Assembly (NCBI GenBank): GCA_963799975.1 | Contig: CAWCZF010000004.1 | Span: forward strand, 1 to 64,000 | From: Actinoallomurus sp963799975 | GTDB lineage: Bacteria > Actinomycetota > Actinomycetes > Streptosporangiales > Streptosporangiaceae | Length of the DNA stretch: 64,000 nt | Direction of reading: 5' to 3' | Shown: positions 1 through 11,292 of the stretch, one piece after another | How positions within the stretch are numbered: the stretch's first letter is position 1 | Layout: the number at the start of each line of letters is the position of its first letter | Made by a program: the position numbers and the translations under genes | The notes under the pieces: generated by a model | The model's input: only the letters and a program-made list of their open reading frames with translations | Databases searched by the model: none | Told to the model about the DNA's origin: nothing

Positions 1-1
1 C

Positions 2-352
2 GCCCTCGCTTCCCAACTCCACCTCACCGCGCGCGTCTTCGTCTTCACCGCCGCGGAGCTGCACCGGATCGTCACCGGCCTGCCCCTCCCGCAGTTCGCC
101 GAAAATCCCTCGCGCGCCCTGGTGACCTTCATCCCCGACCCGGCGGATCTCGCCAAATTGCGCCCGCTGCTCGAGCAAGACTGGTCCCCCGAAGCCCTGG
201 CGCTCGGCCCCCAAGCCGCGTACGCCTGGTGTCCAAACGGCCTGCTCGACAGCCCACTCAACACCGCCCTCACCCGCGCGCTCAAGGACGGTGGCACGGC
301 GCGGAACTGGGCGACGGTGTTGAAACTGGAGGCGCTGGCGCAAAGCCGTTAG
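2..352 (+). CDS. DUF1697 family protein, C-terminal part
   Basis: The reading frame is open from the left edge and ends at TAG 350-352, so the N-terminus lies outside the window. The visible 116 residues show the DUF1697 C-terminal pattern: a beta strand followed by an A-x-E-L helix (LTARVFVFTAAELHRIV), an F-x-P-D strand, and the closing TARNWATVLKLEAL, which matches the family's conserved T-x-R-N-W-x-T-V-x-K-L ending. DUF1697 proteins are small cytoplasmic proteins of unknown biochemical role, usually about 180 residues, so roughly 60 residues are missing. This is one of the few frames in the first 14 kb without a visible frameshift. It is followed 27 bases later by a toxin/antitoxin pair on the same strand; no functional link is implied. 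Confidence 0.8.
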   Translation, partial: ALASQLHLTARVFVFTAAELHRIVTGLPLPQFAENPSRALVTFIPDPADLAKLRPLLEQDWSPEALALGPQAAYAWCPNGLLDSPLNTALTRALKDGGTARNWATVLKLEALAQSR

Positions 353-379
353 GGTGCGCGCCGAAGACCTCTCCTTCGC

Positions 380-627
380 ATGAAGTATCACCTCTTGTTC
401 AAGCGCGCGCCGAGAAGGATATTGCCGCCTTGTCACCGGACAACATGCGTCGGGTGCTCGAAAGACTCGAAGGTCTGAAGGAGGGGCTCTCGGGAGACGT
501 AAAACGACTCACCAACTTCACCCCAGAGTACCGTTTGCGGGTCGGCGACTACCGTGTGCTTTTTCAAGTCGATGGAACCAACATCATCGTTTACCGTGTC
601 GTCCATCGCCGTGAAGCTTACCGCTAA
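380..627 (+). pseudogene. RelE/ParE-type toxin with one frameshift
   Basis: The likely start ATG at 380 opens with MKYHLLFKRA. The rest of the toxin fold continues in another frame (EKDIAALSPDNMRRVLERL, then RLTNFTPEYRLRVGDYRVLF and IIVYRVVHRREAYR). The shift falls at about 397-404 within cgcgcgccgag, as one extra base. Joined, the product is about 81 residues, with the RelE/ParE order: helix pair, then the strand with conserved R-x-R-x-G-D-Y-R-V, then the C-terminal basic strand with H-R-R. Such toxins are mRNA interferases or gyrase poisons held inactive by an antitoxin. The antitoxin gene follows 12 bases later. Because neighbouring genes also carry single-base shifts, a sequencing error is more likely than real decay. 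Confidence 0.75.
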
Positions 628-639
628 ACGCCATCCGTT

Positions 640-891
640 ATGATCGAACTGCATCCCGAGATCTTGAAGAAAAATGGTAAGAAGGAATTCGTCGTCCTGC
701 CATACGAAGAATTTCTCCTGTTACAGGAGCGCCTGGAGGACGCAGAGGACCTCGCGGACTTGCGAGACGCGGTGCGGGCGGAGGGAGACGGGCCAACCAT
801 CTCGCTGGAAGAGCTCAAGGTGAGGCTCGGTGTCGCACCCGCGCCCCTTACGGAACAACCGTCTCCACAATCCCCGTCGTCCCATCCTTGA
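640..891 (+). CDS. Phd/YefM-like antitoxin
   Basis: An 83-residue protein starts at ATG 640, just after the toxin stop. The N-terminal half (MIELHPEILKKNGKKEFVVL, then PYEEFLLLQERLEDAEDLAD) follows the pattern of short prevent-host-death type antitoxins: a beta strand, 'EFVVLPYEEF', and an acidic amphipathic helix that wraps the toxin. The toxin-first order resembles higBA-type and some relEB-type loci. The last 14 codons overlap the convergent gene ending at 848 and look unlike the rest (proline and serine rich), so the true C-terminus may be nearer residue 68. Function is inferred from sequence pattern and position. Confidence 0.65.
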   Translation: MIELHPEILKKNGKKEFVVLPYEEFLLLQERLEDAEDLADLRDAVRAEGDGPTISLEELKVRLGVAPAPLTEQPSPQSPSSHP

Positions 892-3800
892 ACGTCGCGC
901 GCCAGACGAGCAACTGCGTGCCATTGAAGCTCCGAGTCATCCCCATCGTGCCGGGGAGCGCTTTCAGGATTGTAAAGCCGGCGAGTGGCTTGACGCCGAT
1001 CGTGTCGCCGGTCCGGAAGAGCTTGTGGAGGTGGCCGGTGTAATCGAGCGCCCAGACGCCGCTGGTGCCGTCGCTGATGGTGGCGGTGAAGAGCGGGCCG
1101 CCTTGCGGGCGGATGGCCACGGAATCGAACGAGACCCATTGCGGGCCGATGATGCCAGCGGGCTGGCCTTCCTGCGCCAGCAGCTTGAGCGCGCCGCCGG
1201 CGGGTTGCCACCAGAGCGAGTCGTGGTTGCCCGGCCGCACGCCCGCGAGCAGGGCGCGAAAGGCCACGCTCCCGTCGTCCTGGAGCACCGGGTCGTACAG
1301 CGTGGAGAAGGTGGCGCTGTCCGTCGAGGTGCTCCCGATGGCGTACGGCGCGCGGTCACCGACGCGCACGACGGCGTCGTACGTGCCGGTCGCCGGGTTG
1401 TTCAGGAAAATGCCGCGGCTGGTGGCGCGCGTCACGCCGGCAGCGCCGACGGTGAGCGTGCCGAGAAAGGCGTGGTCGCCGAGCGCGTTCAGCGCGGGGA
1501 AGCTGTAGCTGGCAAAGCTCGCGCCGCTGAGCGTCGGCCGACCGGCGCCGAGCGGGCCGGTGGAGCTGAGCCTGGTGAGGCGGCCCGTGTTGTCCGCGGC
1601 GAGCAGCGCCTGCGTGCCGTCGCCGAACGTGACCAGCGCATGGATTTGCGTGACGCCGTTGAGGTTCAGCACCCAGCCGCGCCCCTGCCCGGGCGAGTCG
1701 TTGCCAGGGTGGAAGGTGACCAGCGTCTTGATCAGCTTGCCGCCGACGGCCTGGCCTTCGCGCAGCAGGAGCTTCAGCGGGTGGGTGGCGTCGCGCGCCC
1801 AGACGCCGGTGTCGGAGCCGGCGCTCGTGCGGGGCGAGCCGGTGTTCAGCGCGAGCTGGCCGACGAAGGCGAGGCTGCTGCCGGCCACGCCGACCTGCGT
1901 GAAGCTCTTGAAGGTCGCGCCGCCCGTATCCGGCGCCTCGTTCAGCCCGCGCATCGCGAAGGAGAGCGCGCCGCCGGCCGGCTGGTCGAAGATGGCGGCC
2001 ACGGTCGGCGCGCCCACGCGGCGCAGCGAACCGAGCGCCGCCACATGTCCGCCATCGATCACGGGATCGCCCACGGCTCCCACGTAAGCCGCGCCGGGGA
2101 TCAGCGTCGCCCCGGTGGTGAGGCCGCCGCTGAAACCGCTCGCCGAGTTCCCCCGACCCACGGTAGGGCTCACCCACCAGGAGGTCGCCGCCACGGTTCC
2201 CGCATCGTCGACCGCCGGGTCGCCGAGGCTGACGAACCGCGCGTCGCTGGGCGGGCCGCCGGGAGTGCCCGCCGGGTTCACGAGGCTGCCGGGCAGGAAG
2301 GCGCTCTGCAACTCGTTTCTTTGCGATTCGTTGCGCACCTCCAACGGGAAGCTGGTGGTCCCCTGGTTGCCCGAGGCATCCCGCGCGGTGAGCGTCACCT
2401 GCTTCTGAAAGTACGAAACTTGCGTGCCCGCCGCGGGGTTCTGGGTCTTCTCGATGATCGCGGAGGCGTCGGTAAACGTCGCCTCCGCGAGGTAGTCCGG
2501 CACGAGGTCGCCGACCAACAGAATGCGCGGATAGAACGAACCGGTGATCACCGGCGGAGTCGTGTCGCGCACGGTGACGGTGAAACTCAGGGTCGCGCTG
2601 CTGTTGCCCGCGCCATCGGTCGCGGTGACGAAGACGCGCGTGGTGCCCACGGGAAAAAGGCTCCCGCTGGCCATCGAGTAGGAGACGGTCACCGGGCCGA
2701 CGAGATCGCTCGCACGGGCCGGCGGGTAAGTGACGTTCGCGCCCTGCGGCCGAGGGACCTCGACGATGATATTGGAGGGCTGCACCAGGACCGGCTTGAC
2801 CGTATCCTGCACCGTGACGGTGAAGCTCGCGCTGGCCGTGTTGTTGCGGGTATCCGAGGCGGAAAGGCTCACGGTCGTGGTCCCGATCGGAAAGAGGCTC
2901 CCGCTGGCCGCCGTGGCGGAGACGGGCCGCACGCCATCAACGATGTCATTCGCGCCCACGGCGAAGTTCACCAGGGCGCCCGCCGGGCCGGTGGCTTCCA
3001 CGGTGAGTCCGTGGGCCGGGTAGGAGAGGATGGGCGGGCTCGTGTCCACCACCGTGACGATGAACGTACGGCTGGTGGTATTGCCGGCGGCATCCTTCGC
3101 CGTAGCGGTGACGAGGGTGGGGCCGAGGCGGAAGGCGCTGCCGCTCGGCGGGCTGAAGATCGCCGCGATCTTGTCCGAGGAATAGGCGCTGTAGGTCGCC
3201 TGGGCGCCGCCGCGCGAGGTCGCCTGAATGAAGAGATCGGCCGGCTGGGCCAGCCCCGGCGCGATGGTGTCGATCGTGACGCCGGCGTACTGATTGGTCG
3301 GGGTGGTCACGGTCGTGACGTGACCGGTGAGGTCCTGGGCGGTGATCGAAAAAGCCACGGCTCCCTGCGGCAGGTCGGCGGTCACGGGCAGCGTCGCGGA
3401 CCAATTCTTGAAGCTGCCCGTCACCGTCGCCGCCCGCCCCGCGATGAGCACCGTCGGCGGCTGGAGGCTTTCGTTCGACTGGAAGCTGACGGTGATCGTA
3501 TTTCCCACCCGCGCCCACGTTAGATCCGCGTTATCGGAGCGGATATCCACCGAGAGCGCGGGCGGGAGATCCACCCCGTTCCCGGTCAGCGCCAGCTGAA
3601 ACGTGGGCACCACCGGGTCGTTGGTGTGGAGGTGCAGGGTGGTCGCGTGCGGCCCGAGCACGCCCGGGTTGAAGGAGACGGTGAAGTACGTAATCTCCCC
3701 GGGGGCCAGGCTGATCGGGGGAAACACCAGGTAGGCCGACCATTCCCAAGCCTGCGCGGAGTCGACCGACAGGATGAAATTAGTGAGCGGCGCCGTGCCG

Positions 3801-4985
3801 GTGTTGGTCAGGGTGAAGGAGCGATCGCTGCTGAAAAAAGCGCCCACATCTCCCCAATCGACGGTACTCCCACTGGCCAGCTCCACCCCGTTCTGCGTCA
3901 GCGCGACCGAGACCGCGGGTGAGCCCGCGCCCAGGACGATGCTGTGGCCGGAAGAGACGTAGAGCTGGGCCGCCGCGGTGATCGCGATGCCCGCGGGGTT
4001 GGAGAAGCGCGCGGCGCCGCCCGCGCCGTCCTGGCTGCCGGGGGTGTAGGCCAGCCCGCCGACGGTGGTGACGGCCCCGACGGGGCTCACGCGTCGGATC
4101 GTGGAGCTGGCCGCGTCCGCAACCAGGATGTAGCCGCCCCAGTCCGGAGCCACCGCGAGGCCGCTGGGGGAAGCGAACCGCGCCCCCGCCCCCCGGCCAT
4201 CGACGCTGCCCTCGACCCCGGCGCGGCCCGCCACCGTAAACACCGTCCCCAGGGAGTTGATCGCGCGAATGGTGTGATTCCCGGTGTCGGCGACGTAAAC
4301 GGTCCCGTACATCTATTCACCGCCACCCCGGCGGGATTATAGAAGAGCGCGAGCGCCGAGGCGCCATCGGTGCTCCCCGGCGCGCCGGCCTGCCCGCGTA
4401 GGTGGAAACCACGCGGCTGCTCGTGATCTTGCGGATGGTGTGATTGCCCGTGTCGGCCACGTAGACATTGCCGTTCGTGTCGACCGCCACGCCCTTCGGC
4501 GAGGAAAAGCGCGCCGCCGCTGCGACGCCATCCGCGCTCCCCGCGCTCAGCGGGAAGCCCGCCAGCGTGCTCACCACGCCGAATCTCGTGATTTTGCGGA
4601 TGAGGTGGTTGCCCGTGTCGGCCACATAGACCGTGCCGTTCGCGTCCACCGCCACGCCGGTGGGCGTGCTAAACTGGGCCGCGCTCCCGGTGCCGTCCGC
4701 GAAACCACTGTTCCCCGCCGTGCCCGCCAGCGTGCTCACCACCCCCGCGCTGGTGATCTTGCGGATCGTGTGGTTGCCCGCGTCAGCCACGTAAACGTTG
4801 CCCGTCGCATCGATCGCCGCCCCGGCCGGACTGTTGAAACCCGCCGCGCCGCCCGTCCCGTCCTGAGTTCCCGCCGTCGCCGCACTGCCGGCGAAGCTGC
4901 TCCACTGATATTCCCCGCCGCCGAGCGCCGCGGAAGCCGCCAGGAGGAGCACCGAGCAGCAGGTGAGGAAGAATCGATATTTCAT
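848..4985 (-). pseudogene. Secreted NHL-repeat / HYR / NxxGxxAF protein, copy A (frameshifted)
   Basis: ATG at 4985 begins a signal peptide (MKYRFFLTCCSVLLLAASAA), so the protein is exported. Next come five to six NHL beta-propeller repeats of the form GVAVDxxGNVYVADTGNHTIRKIT. A choice-of-anchor-D (ASPM/Hydin-like) sandwich follows (WGDVGAFFSSDRSFTLTNTG), then about four HYR or Ig-like modules that start DTTPPV and contain ASGSLFPIGTT. The C-terminal 450 residues carry tandem NxxGxxAF-type repeats (NALGDHAFLGTL, DDGSVAFRALLAG). Two frameshifts lie at about 4310-4390; the 848-4312 stretch is otherwise one 1,154-codon frame. Total about 1,375 residues. Similar modular proteins in Verrucomicrobiota and Planctomycetota are thought to be cell-surface or extracellular adhesion or sensing proteins; no enzymatic site is visible. 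The 3' end overlaps the antitoxin gene by 44 bases. Copy B lies directly upstream. Confidence 0.8.
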
Positions 4986-5071
4986 GAGGGGAGAACCGAC
5001 GGCCCGCGGATAGCGACGAGGAAACGCCATGTCAATACAATGTATTTGCATTCGGACCGAAAGGTGGCCCG

Positions 5072-5100
5072 TCTATAAGCCACCGATGACAATTGTCTAA
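5072..5100 (-). promoter_or_regulatory. Predicted promoter of copy A
   Basis: On the minus strand there is TTAGAC (5095-5100), a 17-base spacer and TATAGA (5072-5077). The same -35, the same spacer length and TATAAA occur 5.2 kb away in front of the paralogue, although the spacers differ, which supports selection on the two boxes. Transcription would begin about 80 bases before the ATG at 4985. Confidence 0.6.
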
Positions 5101-5152
5101 TGAAATCGAAAGGTTTCGGGGCCACCACTCCGCGACACGGGATCGAGGCCGC

Positions 5153-8100
5153 CTACGGCACCACCGTCTCCACGATCCCGACCGTCCCATCCTTGAACGT
5201 CGCGCGCCAGACGAGCATCTGCGTGCCGTTGAAGCTGCGCGTCATCCCCATCGTGCCGGGCAGCGCTTTCAGGATCGAAAAACCGGTGAGCTGCCGGCCT
5301 TCGATGAGGTCGCCGGTCCGGAAGAGCTGCCGCAACGCGCCGGTGTAATCGGTGGCCCAGACGCCCGTGACGCCGCCGGTCACGGTCGCGGTGAAGATCG
5401 GGCCGCTACCCGGGCGGATCGCGAGGGAGGTGAAGCTCAGCCATTTCTCCGTGGCGATCTTGCTGCCGGCGGGCTGCGTCCCTTCCTGCGCGAGCAACTG
5501 GAGCGCGCCGCCCGCCGGCTGCCACCAGAGCGAGTCGTGGTTGGTGGCCTTCACGCCCGGCGAGCAGGCTGCGGAAAGCGAGGCTGCCGTCGTCGTTGAG
5601 CACCGGATCGTAGAGGGTCGAGAACGTGGCGCCGGCGGCGGCGGTGACGCCGATCACGCCCGTCGCTCTGATCCCCGATGCGACGACCGCGTCGTAGGTG
5701 CCGGTGGCCGGATCGTTGAGGAAAATGCCGCGGTTGTTCTTGAGCGTCACGCCGCCGGCTCCCACCGTGAGCGTGCCGAGAAAGGCGTGGTCGCCGAGCG
5801 CGTTCAGCGCCGGGAAGCTGTAGCCGCGAAGCTCGCGCCGGCGAGCGTGGGGCGTCCGGTGCCGAGCGGTCCCGATCGAGCTGAGCGTGATGAGGTGGCC
5901 CTCGTTGTCCGCCCTCAGCAGCGCCTGCGTGCTGTCGGTGAAGGTGACCAGCGCGTGGACCTGCGTGACGCCGTTCACGCTGGAGCACCCAGCCGCGCCC
6001 CTGCCCCGGCGAGCCGTTGCCGGGCTGGAAGGTCACGAGCGTCTTGATCGTCTTTCCGCCCACGTCCTGGCCCTCCCGCAGCAGCAGCTTGAGCTCATGC
6101 GTGGCGTCCTGGGCCCAGACGCCGGTGTCCGAGGTGGCCGTCGTTTTCGGCAGGCCGGTGTTGAGCGCCAGGTGGGCGACGAAGGCGAGACTGCTGCCCG
6201 CCACGCCGATTTGCGCGAAGTCCTTGAACGTCGCGCCCCCGGTGCCCGGCGCGTCGTTGAGGGTGCGCAGCGCGGTCGAGAGCGCGCCGCCGGCCGGCTG
6301 GTCGAAAATCACGCCCACGGTCGGCGCGGCCGTCCGGCGCAGCGTCCCGAGCACCGCCACATGCCCGCCGTCGATCACGGGCGTCCCCACCTCGCCGACC
6401 GCAGCTGCGCCGGCGATCAGCGTCTGCCCCCGAACAGCGAAATGCCGGCGGCACTCAGCGCGACACCGCGGCCGGCGGTGGGGCTCGCCCAAGTGTAGGC
6501 GTAGGCCACGGTCCCCGCGTCGTCGATCGCCGGGTCGCCGTAGCTCACGAACCGCGCATCGGCCGGCAGACCGCCGGCATAGCTCGGGAGCAGGTCGCCG
6601 GCCTTCCTCCAGTCCACCAGTTCGTTTCTTTTCGCCTGCGGTCGCACTTCGACGCTGAAGCTCGTGCTCGCTGGGTTCCCGGCGCCGTCCGTGGCGCCGA
6701 GGGTCACGCGGGTGAGGCTGGAAGTGACGATCGTGCCCGCCGGCGGGTTCTGCCCCTTCCAAACGATGCCGGAGAGATCGGAGAACGCCGCCTGCGCCAG
6801 GTAGTCCGGCAACCGCTCGCCCTCAAACAGGATCCGCGGAGTAAAGTTGCCGGTGATCGCCGGCGCGGTGGTGTCCTCGCACCGTGAAGGTTCCGCGGGC
6901 GGTATTGCGGCCGCGTCCGTCGCGGTGACGTACACTGCGTCCGGCCGAGCGGAAAGCGCGTCCCGCTGGCTTGGGAATAGGCGATCGTCACGGGCCCCCG
7001 GGGTCGCTCGCCGTGGCGGGCGGATAGGCGACGAGGGCGCCGTTGGGCCCGTCGCCTCCGCCGTCACGCTGGCGGCCACCGTCAGGACCGGAGGGGTCGG
7101 TCGTGCACGGTGACGGTGAAGCTGCCGCTGGCTGAATTCTGGTGGTGGTCCGTGGCGGAGACGCTCACCGTCGTCGTCCCGATCGGGAAAAGGCTGCCGC
7201 TCGCCGGAGTGGCGACCGCGGACACCGCGCCGTCCACCGCATCGGTGGCGCTCACTTGGAATCCCACGATGGCGCCCCCCGGTCCCGTGGCTTCCACGGT
7301 CATGTTCATCGGCAGCGTCAGAACCGGCGGCGTCGTGTCGCTGACGGTGACGAAGAAGCTGCCGCCGGTGTAGTTGCCAGCCTGGTCGGTCGCCCTGACA
7401 TTGACCATGTTGCTCCCCAAGGGGAAGTCCAGGCCGCTGGCAGGGTACGTCGTGAAGGTCGCCACGCCCCCGGTATCGGTCGCGCTCGCATCGTAGTTTA
7501 CCAACGCCCCGTTCGGGCCTGTCGCCTCGATGGCGACACCCGCGGGGTAGTTCAGAACCGGCGCGATCGTGTCGACCACGACCCTCGATCCATCCGTGGT
7601 GGTGGTCACGGTGGTGGCGTTCCCCGCCAGATCCTGCGCCGCGATGGAGAAGGTCACTGCGCCTTGGGGAAATCGCCCGTCACGCCCAAGGTAGCGGTCC
7701 AGGGAGTCCCCTTGCCCACGAGCGTCGCCGCCTGGCCGGCGATGGTCACCACGGGCGGCTGCAGCGCTTCGTTCGAGATGAAGGGTCAGCGTGATCGTCT
7801 GCCCGCGCGCGCCCAGGCGGGATTGGCGTTATTGGAAGCGATCGTGACCGGCGAGAGCACCGGGTGCCGGCGACATCGTTCCGGTGCCCGGAAAGCGTCA
7901 GATCGGAAAAGACGGCCCGTCGGGGTCGCTGGCTCGCGAGGTGCAAGGCGGCGGACCGGGGCCCGAAGCGTGGCCGGGGTGAAGGTGACGGCGAAGGTGG
8001 TGCTCTCTCCCGGCGCCGAGCGCGCCGGGCGGCGTCGTCGACCGCGAAGTCCGCAGACCGAAGCGCCGTCGGGATGCCATCGATCGAAACGGCGAGGCGC

Positions 8101-10215
8101 GTTCAGGCGTGGCCGCGCCGCCGTTGTCACGTGAAGGTGCGCGGGCTCCCCGGCGCGCCGACCCCGGCGTTGCCCCAGTTCACCGTGCTCGCGCCGCCGC
8201 GTCAGCGGCGGCGCCGCGCCTGCTGCTCCACGATGAGGTCCGGACCGGCGTGCCGACGACGATGTTGCGGTTGCCGCCGGCCCCCACGTACAGGCTGGCA
8301 TCCGCCGCGGCGACCACGATGCCGCTCCGGCGAGTTGAAACGCGCGCCGCGCGCCGAGGCCCGGCTTGGTTGCCCTGCTGGTCCCGGTCTCGCCGCCGAG
8401 CGTGGCTCACCACGCCGGCCGGCGTGACCTTGCAGATGATCTGTCGCCTGCATCGGTCACGAAGAGATCCGCCACGGTAGACGGTCCACTCCCTCGGGAC
8501 TTCGGAACCACGGGGCGAGCGTCGTCGCCACTCCGATGGCGGTCATTTCGTGGAAGCTGCCGCTCGGCGACGAACAGGTTGCCGCCCCGTCGACCGCGAT
8601 CCCGCGAAGATCTCACCGGCGCTGCCCCGCCCACGGCGTTGCCATAGGCCTCGCCCGGCGACTCGTGACGTCCGGCACTCGTCACTTCGGCGTGGAATTG
8701 CCCCTCCGTCGGCCACGTACGTTCCCGCTCGCCGTCCACCGCCAGCCCCTCGGGCTGGTTGAAAGCGCGGCACTCCCGAGTCCCATCGGCCGATGCCTCC
8801 CGTGGCTCCCCGCGCGTGCCGGCGAGCGTGGTCACCACGCCGGTGCTCGTGATCTTGCGGATGGTGTGGTTCCCGAATCGCTCACATAGAGATTCCCGCT
8901 TCCGTCCACCGCCACTCCAAGGGGAAGTAAAACCGTGCGGCGTTCCCGATCCCGTCGGCGCTCCCGCTGCTGCCGGCGGTACCGGCCAGCGTCGTCACCA
9001 CGCCGGCACTGGTATTTTGCGGATGGTATAATTGCCGGAATCGGCCACGTAGACATTGCCACTCCCGTCCACCGCCACCCCGTCGGGATACGTAAAACGC
9101 GCGGCGCTCGCCGGTCCCGTCCGCGCTGCCCGAGACAACCCCGCGCTCCCCGCCAGGGTGCGTCACCACCCGCAGAGCTTGCATCTTGCGGATGGCGTGG
9201 TTGCGGTCATCCGCCACGTAGAGGTTGCCGCTCCGCGTCCACCGCCACGGCGCGCGGGATCGTTAAACCGCGCCGCGCGCTCCGCGATCCCTCGCTGCCG
9301 CTGTGCTCAGCGGCGCTGCCCGCCATGGCGTCACCGGCCCGGCCGCCGCGAACGCAATGTCGTGTGTTTGAGGGATCGAGTCACATAGACGGTGCCATTC
9401 TTGTCCACCGCCACTCCGGACGGTAAACGCCGGGCGACTTCCCGCGTCGGGCTCTCCGGGGGTGCCCGCCGGAGCGTGCTCACCAACGCCGGCGCTTGTG
9501 ATCTTGCGCAGGTCGTCGTCGCCATCGGCCACATAGACGTTCCCACTCGCGTCCACCGCGACCCCCGAAGGCCCGTAAAACCGCGCCGCGCTCCCGTGCC
9601 ATCGGTGCCGCCGTCCTTGTCGCGGTGCCGGCGAAGGTGCTCACCGCGCCCGTCGGGGGTCATCTTGCGGATGGTGTAGTTATCGGTCGGCGACATAGAC
9701 GTTCCCGGCGGCATCCACCGCCACGCCTTTTGGGAGGTCGAAACGCGCGGCGCTCAGCCGGTGCCATCCGTGCTGCCGGCCTCCCCGCGGCGCCGGCCAG
9801 CGTGCTCACGACGCCGTCGCTGGTGATCCTGCGGATGGTGTATTGCCGGGTCGGCCACCACGATGTTGCCGTTCGGGTCGACCGCCACTCCGCCGGGCGA
9901 GTAAAAGCGCGCGGCGCTCCCGCGCCCTCCGCGCTGCCATACTGGTTCGGACGCCCGTCCAGCGTGGTCACCACCCCCGCGCTCGTGATCTGCCGGATCG
10001 TGTTGTACGACGTATCCGCCACGATGAGGTTGCCGGTCCTGTCAACGCCAATCCCCGGGATTTTGGAATCGAGCCACGCTCGCGGGCCGCGTCGGCCGCC
10101 CGCTCCCCCCGCGCTCCCCGCCAAATCGGCCCACTGGTATTTGACATCACCCAGAGCCGCGGAGCACCGCGAAAAGGAACATTGAGCAGCAGGCGAGAAG
10201 GCGGCGTTGTGTCAT
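5153..10215 (-). pseudogene. Secreted NHL-repeat / HYR / NxxGxxAF protein, copy B (heavily frameshifted)
   Basis: This is a paralogue of copy A with the same domain order. ATG at 10215 starts a signal peptide (MTQRRLLACCSMFLFAVL). At least eight NHL repeats follow across about 8400-10,100, then a degraded anchor-D region at 7700-8300, HYR modules at 6850-7660 (DTTPPVLTLPMNMTVEATGP), and an NxxGxxAF C-terminus at 5153-6450 ending FKDGTVGIVETVVP, nearly identical to copy A. No single frame survives for long: shifts are seen near 5560, 5830-5880, 5980, 6425 and 6880-7060, and about every 60-100 bases between 7660 and 9700. Intact it would be about 1,680 residues, longer than copy A because of more NHL repeats. 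Either this stretch was sequenced with many indel errors or the copy is decaying; errors are favoured because other genes in the first 14 kb are also shifted. Confidence 0.75.
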
Positions 10216-10303
10216 GTAGAGGAGAGCGTCGGGGGCGCCATCGCCAAGCCGCCAACCCAGCCGCGCGTCTTCGGATCAGGCGTCCCGGCCGGAAGGGTGA
10301 GCG

Positions 10304-10332
10304 TTTATAAGCCAGAATTGACGTTTGTCTAA
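10304..10332 (-). promoter_or_regulatory. Predicted promoter of copy B
   Basis: On the minus strand, TTAGAC (10327-10332), a 17-base spacer and TATAAA (10304-10309) sit about 90 bases before the ATG at 10215. It matches the copy A promoter in both boxes, in spacer length and in distance to the start codon. Confidence 0.6.
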
Positions 10333-10662
10333 TGGAAAGAAGGCCCGCGGAGGGGATCGACCGCCGACGGCGGCCGGGAACCAGCAACCGCGAAACCCTC
10401 CAACCGGCTCCCGGAGTTTCTCGCGATTCGCCTGCAAATAAAAGTGAAACACTTTTCCAATAGGGGTTGTGAAATTCGGTGATTCACTGTTGGGGTGAAC
10501 ACTCGATTTGCCTCCAGACCCTCCGCCGCCAGTCGCCCGCTGACCGGGGGCCACGAAAAGCACGAAAAGGACCGAACGGAGATCTCGCCAACAGATGGAG
10601 CGAATTGGAACGAACGAGTTCCTCCCGCATTCGCTCCGATCCGCGTGATTCGTTGGCCCCTT
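10333..10662. other. Non-coding intergenic stretch with a likely dispersed repeat
   Basis: No convincing gene is seen. From about 10,545 the sequence reads as a purine-rich 'ccacgaaaagcacgaaaagg' type element followed by ccgaacggagatctcgcc. Elements of this flavour recur between genes in Verrucomicrobiota and Planctomycetota and are often mis-called as short proteins. I cannot show a second copy inside this window. Confidence 0.35.
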
Positions 10663-11190
10663 TCGCTGATCCGATTCCTTCCCGAAACTCAGGCAACCGC
10701 CGATTTCTCTCTGAAACCGATTCCGGTGATTCCCGAAATTCACGACTCCGCACACCCCTGCGCGGTCCATGACAATCGCGCAATCCTTCCCGAAACTCCC
10801 GCAGCCCCCGATTTCTCTGTGAGACCGATTCCCGTAATTCCCGAAATTCACCCGACTTCGCGCACGCTGCGCGGCCGGCGAAAATTGCGCAATCCTTCCC
10901 GAAACTCCCGCAGCTCGCTGATTTCTCTCTGAGACCGATTCCCGTAATTCCCGAAATTCACCCGCCTTCGCGCAGGCTGCGCAGCCGGCGAAAAATCGCG
11001 CAATCCTTCCCGAAACTCCCGCCGACCCCCGATTTCTCTCTGAAACCGATTCCCGTAATTCCTGAAATTCACTCGACTTCGCACGCTGCGCGGCCGGCGA
11101 AAAATCGCGCAATCCTTCCCGAGACTCCCGCCACCCGCCGATTTCTCTTTGAAACCGATTCCCGTAATCCTGAATTCACCGCCCGCCGAG
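10663..11190. repeat. Tandem repeat array, about 109-111 bp units, five copies
   Basis: Units start with cgcaatccttcccgaaactc at 10779, 10888, 10999 and 11108, giving periods of 109, 111 and 109 bases; a diverged unit precedes them from about 10,663 and the last is truncated near 11,190. Each unit continues with gatttctctctgaaaccgat, then tcccgtaattcccgaaattc, and ends in a G+C block (gctgcgcggccggcgaaaa). Unit lengths are not multiples of three, so the open frame that crosses the array on the minus strand is not a repeat protein. No mobile gene is attached. Role unknown. Confidence 0.85.
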
Positions 11191-11292
11191 GTGTGCCGGG
11201 ACGGTTTTTCTCAAGCAAATGCCGCCGCACGTGGTAATCACTGGGAACGGCTGCGCGGTGGCTCGCGACGGCCGTGCGCTCCCTCCTCCACG

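Noticed and set aside
830..3523. Long open frame on the plus strand opposite the NHL/HYR gene
   Set aside because: Arginine, glycine and alanine-rich translation without domains, fully antisense to a gene with clear motifs; a GC-content artefact.
10276..11112. 278-codon minus-strand frame through the tandem repeat
   Set aside because: Repeat periods of 109-111 bases shift the frame in each unit, so similar DNA gives different peptides; not a repeat protein.
10663..11190. CRISPR array
   Set aside because: The whole 110-base unit is repeated, with no short repeat and unique spacer structure and no cas genes.
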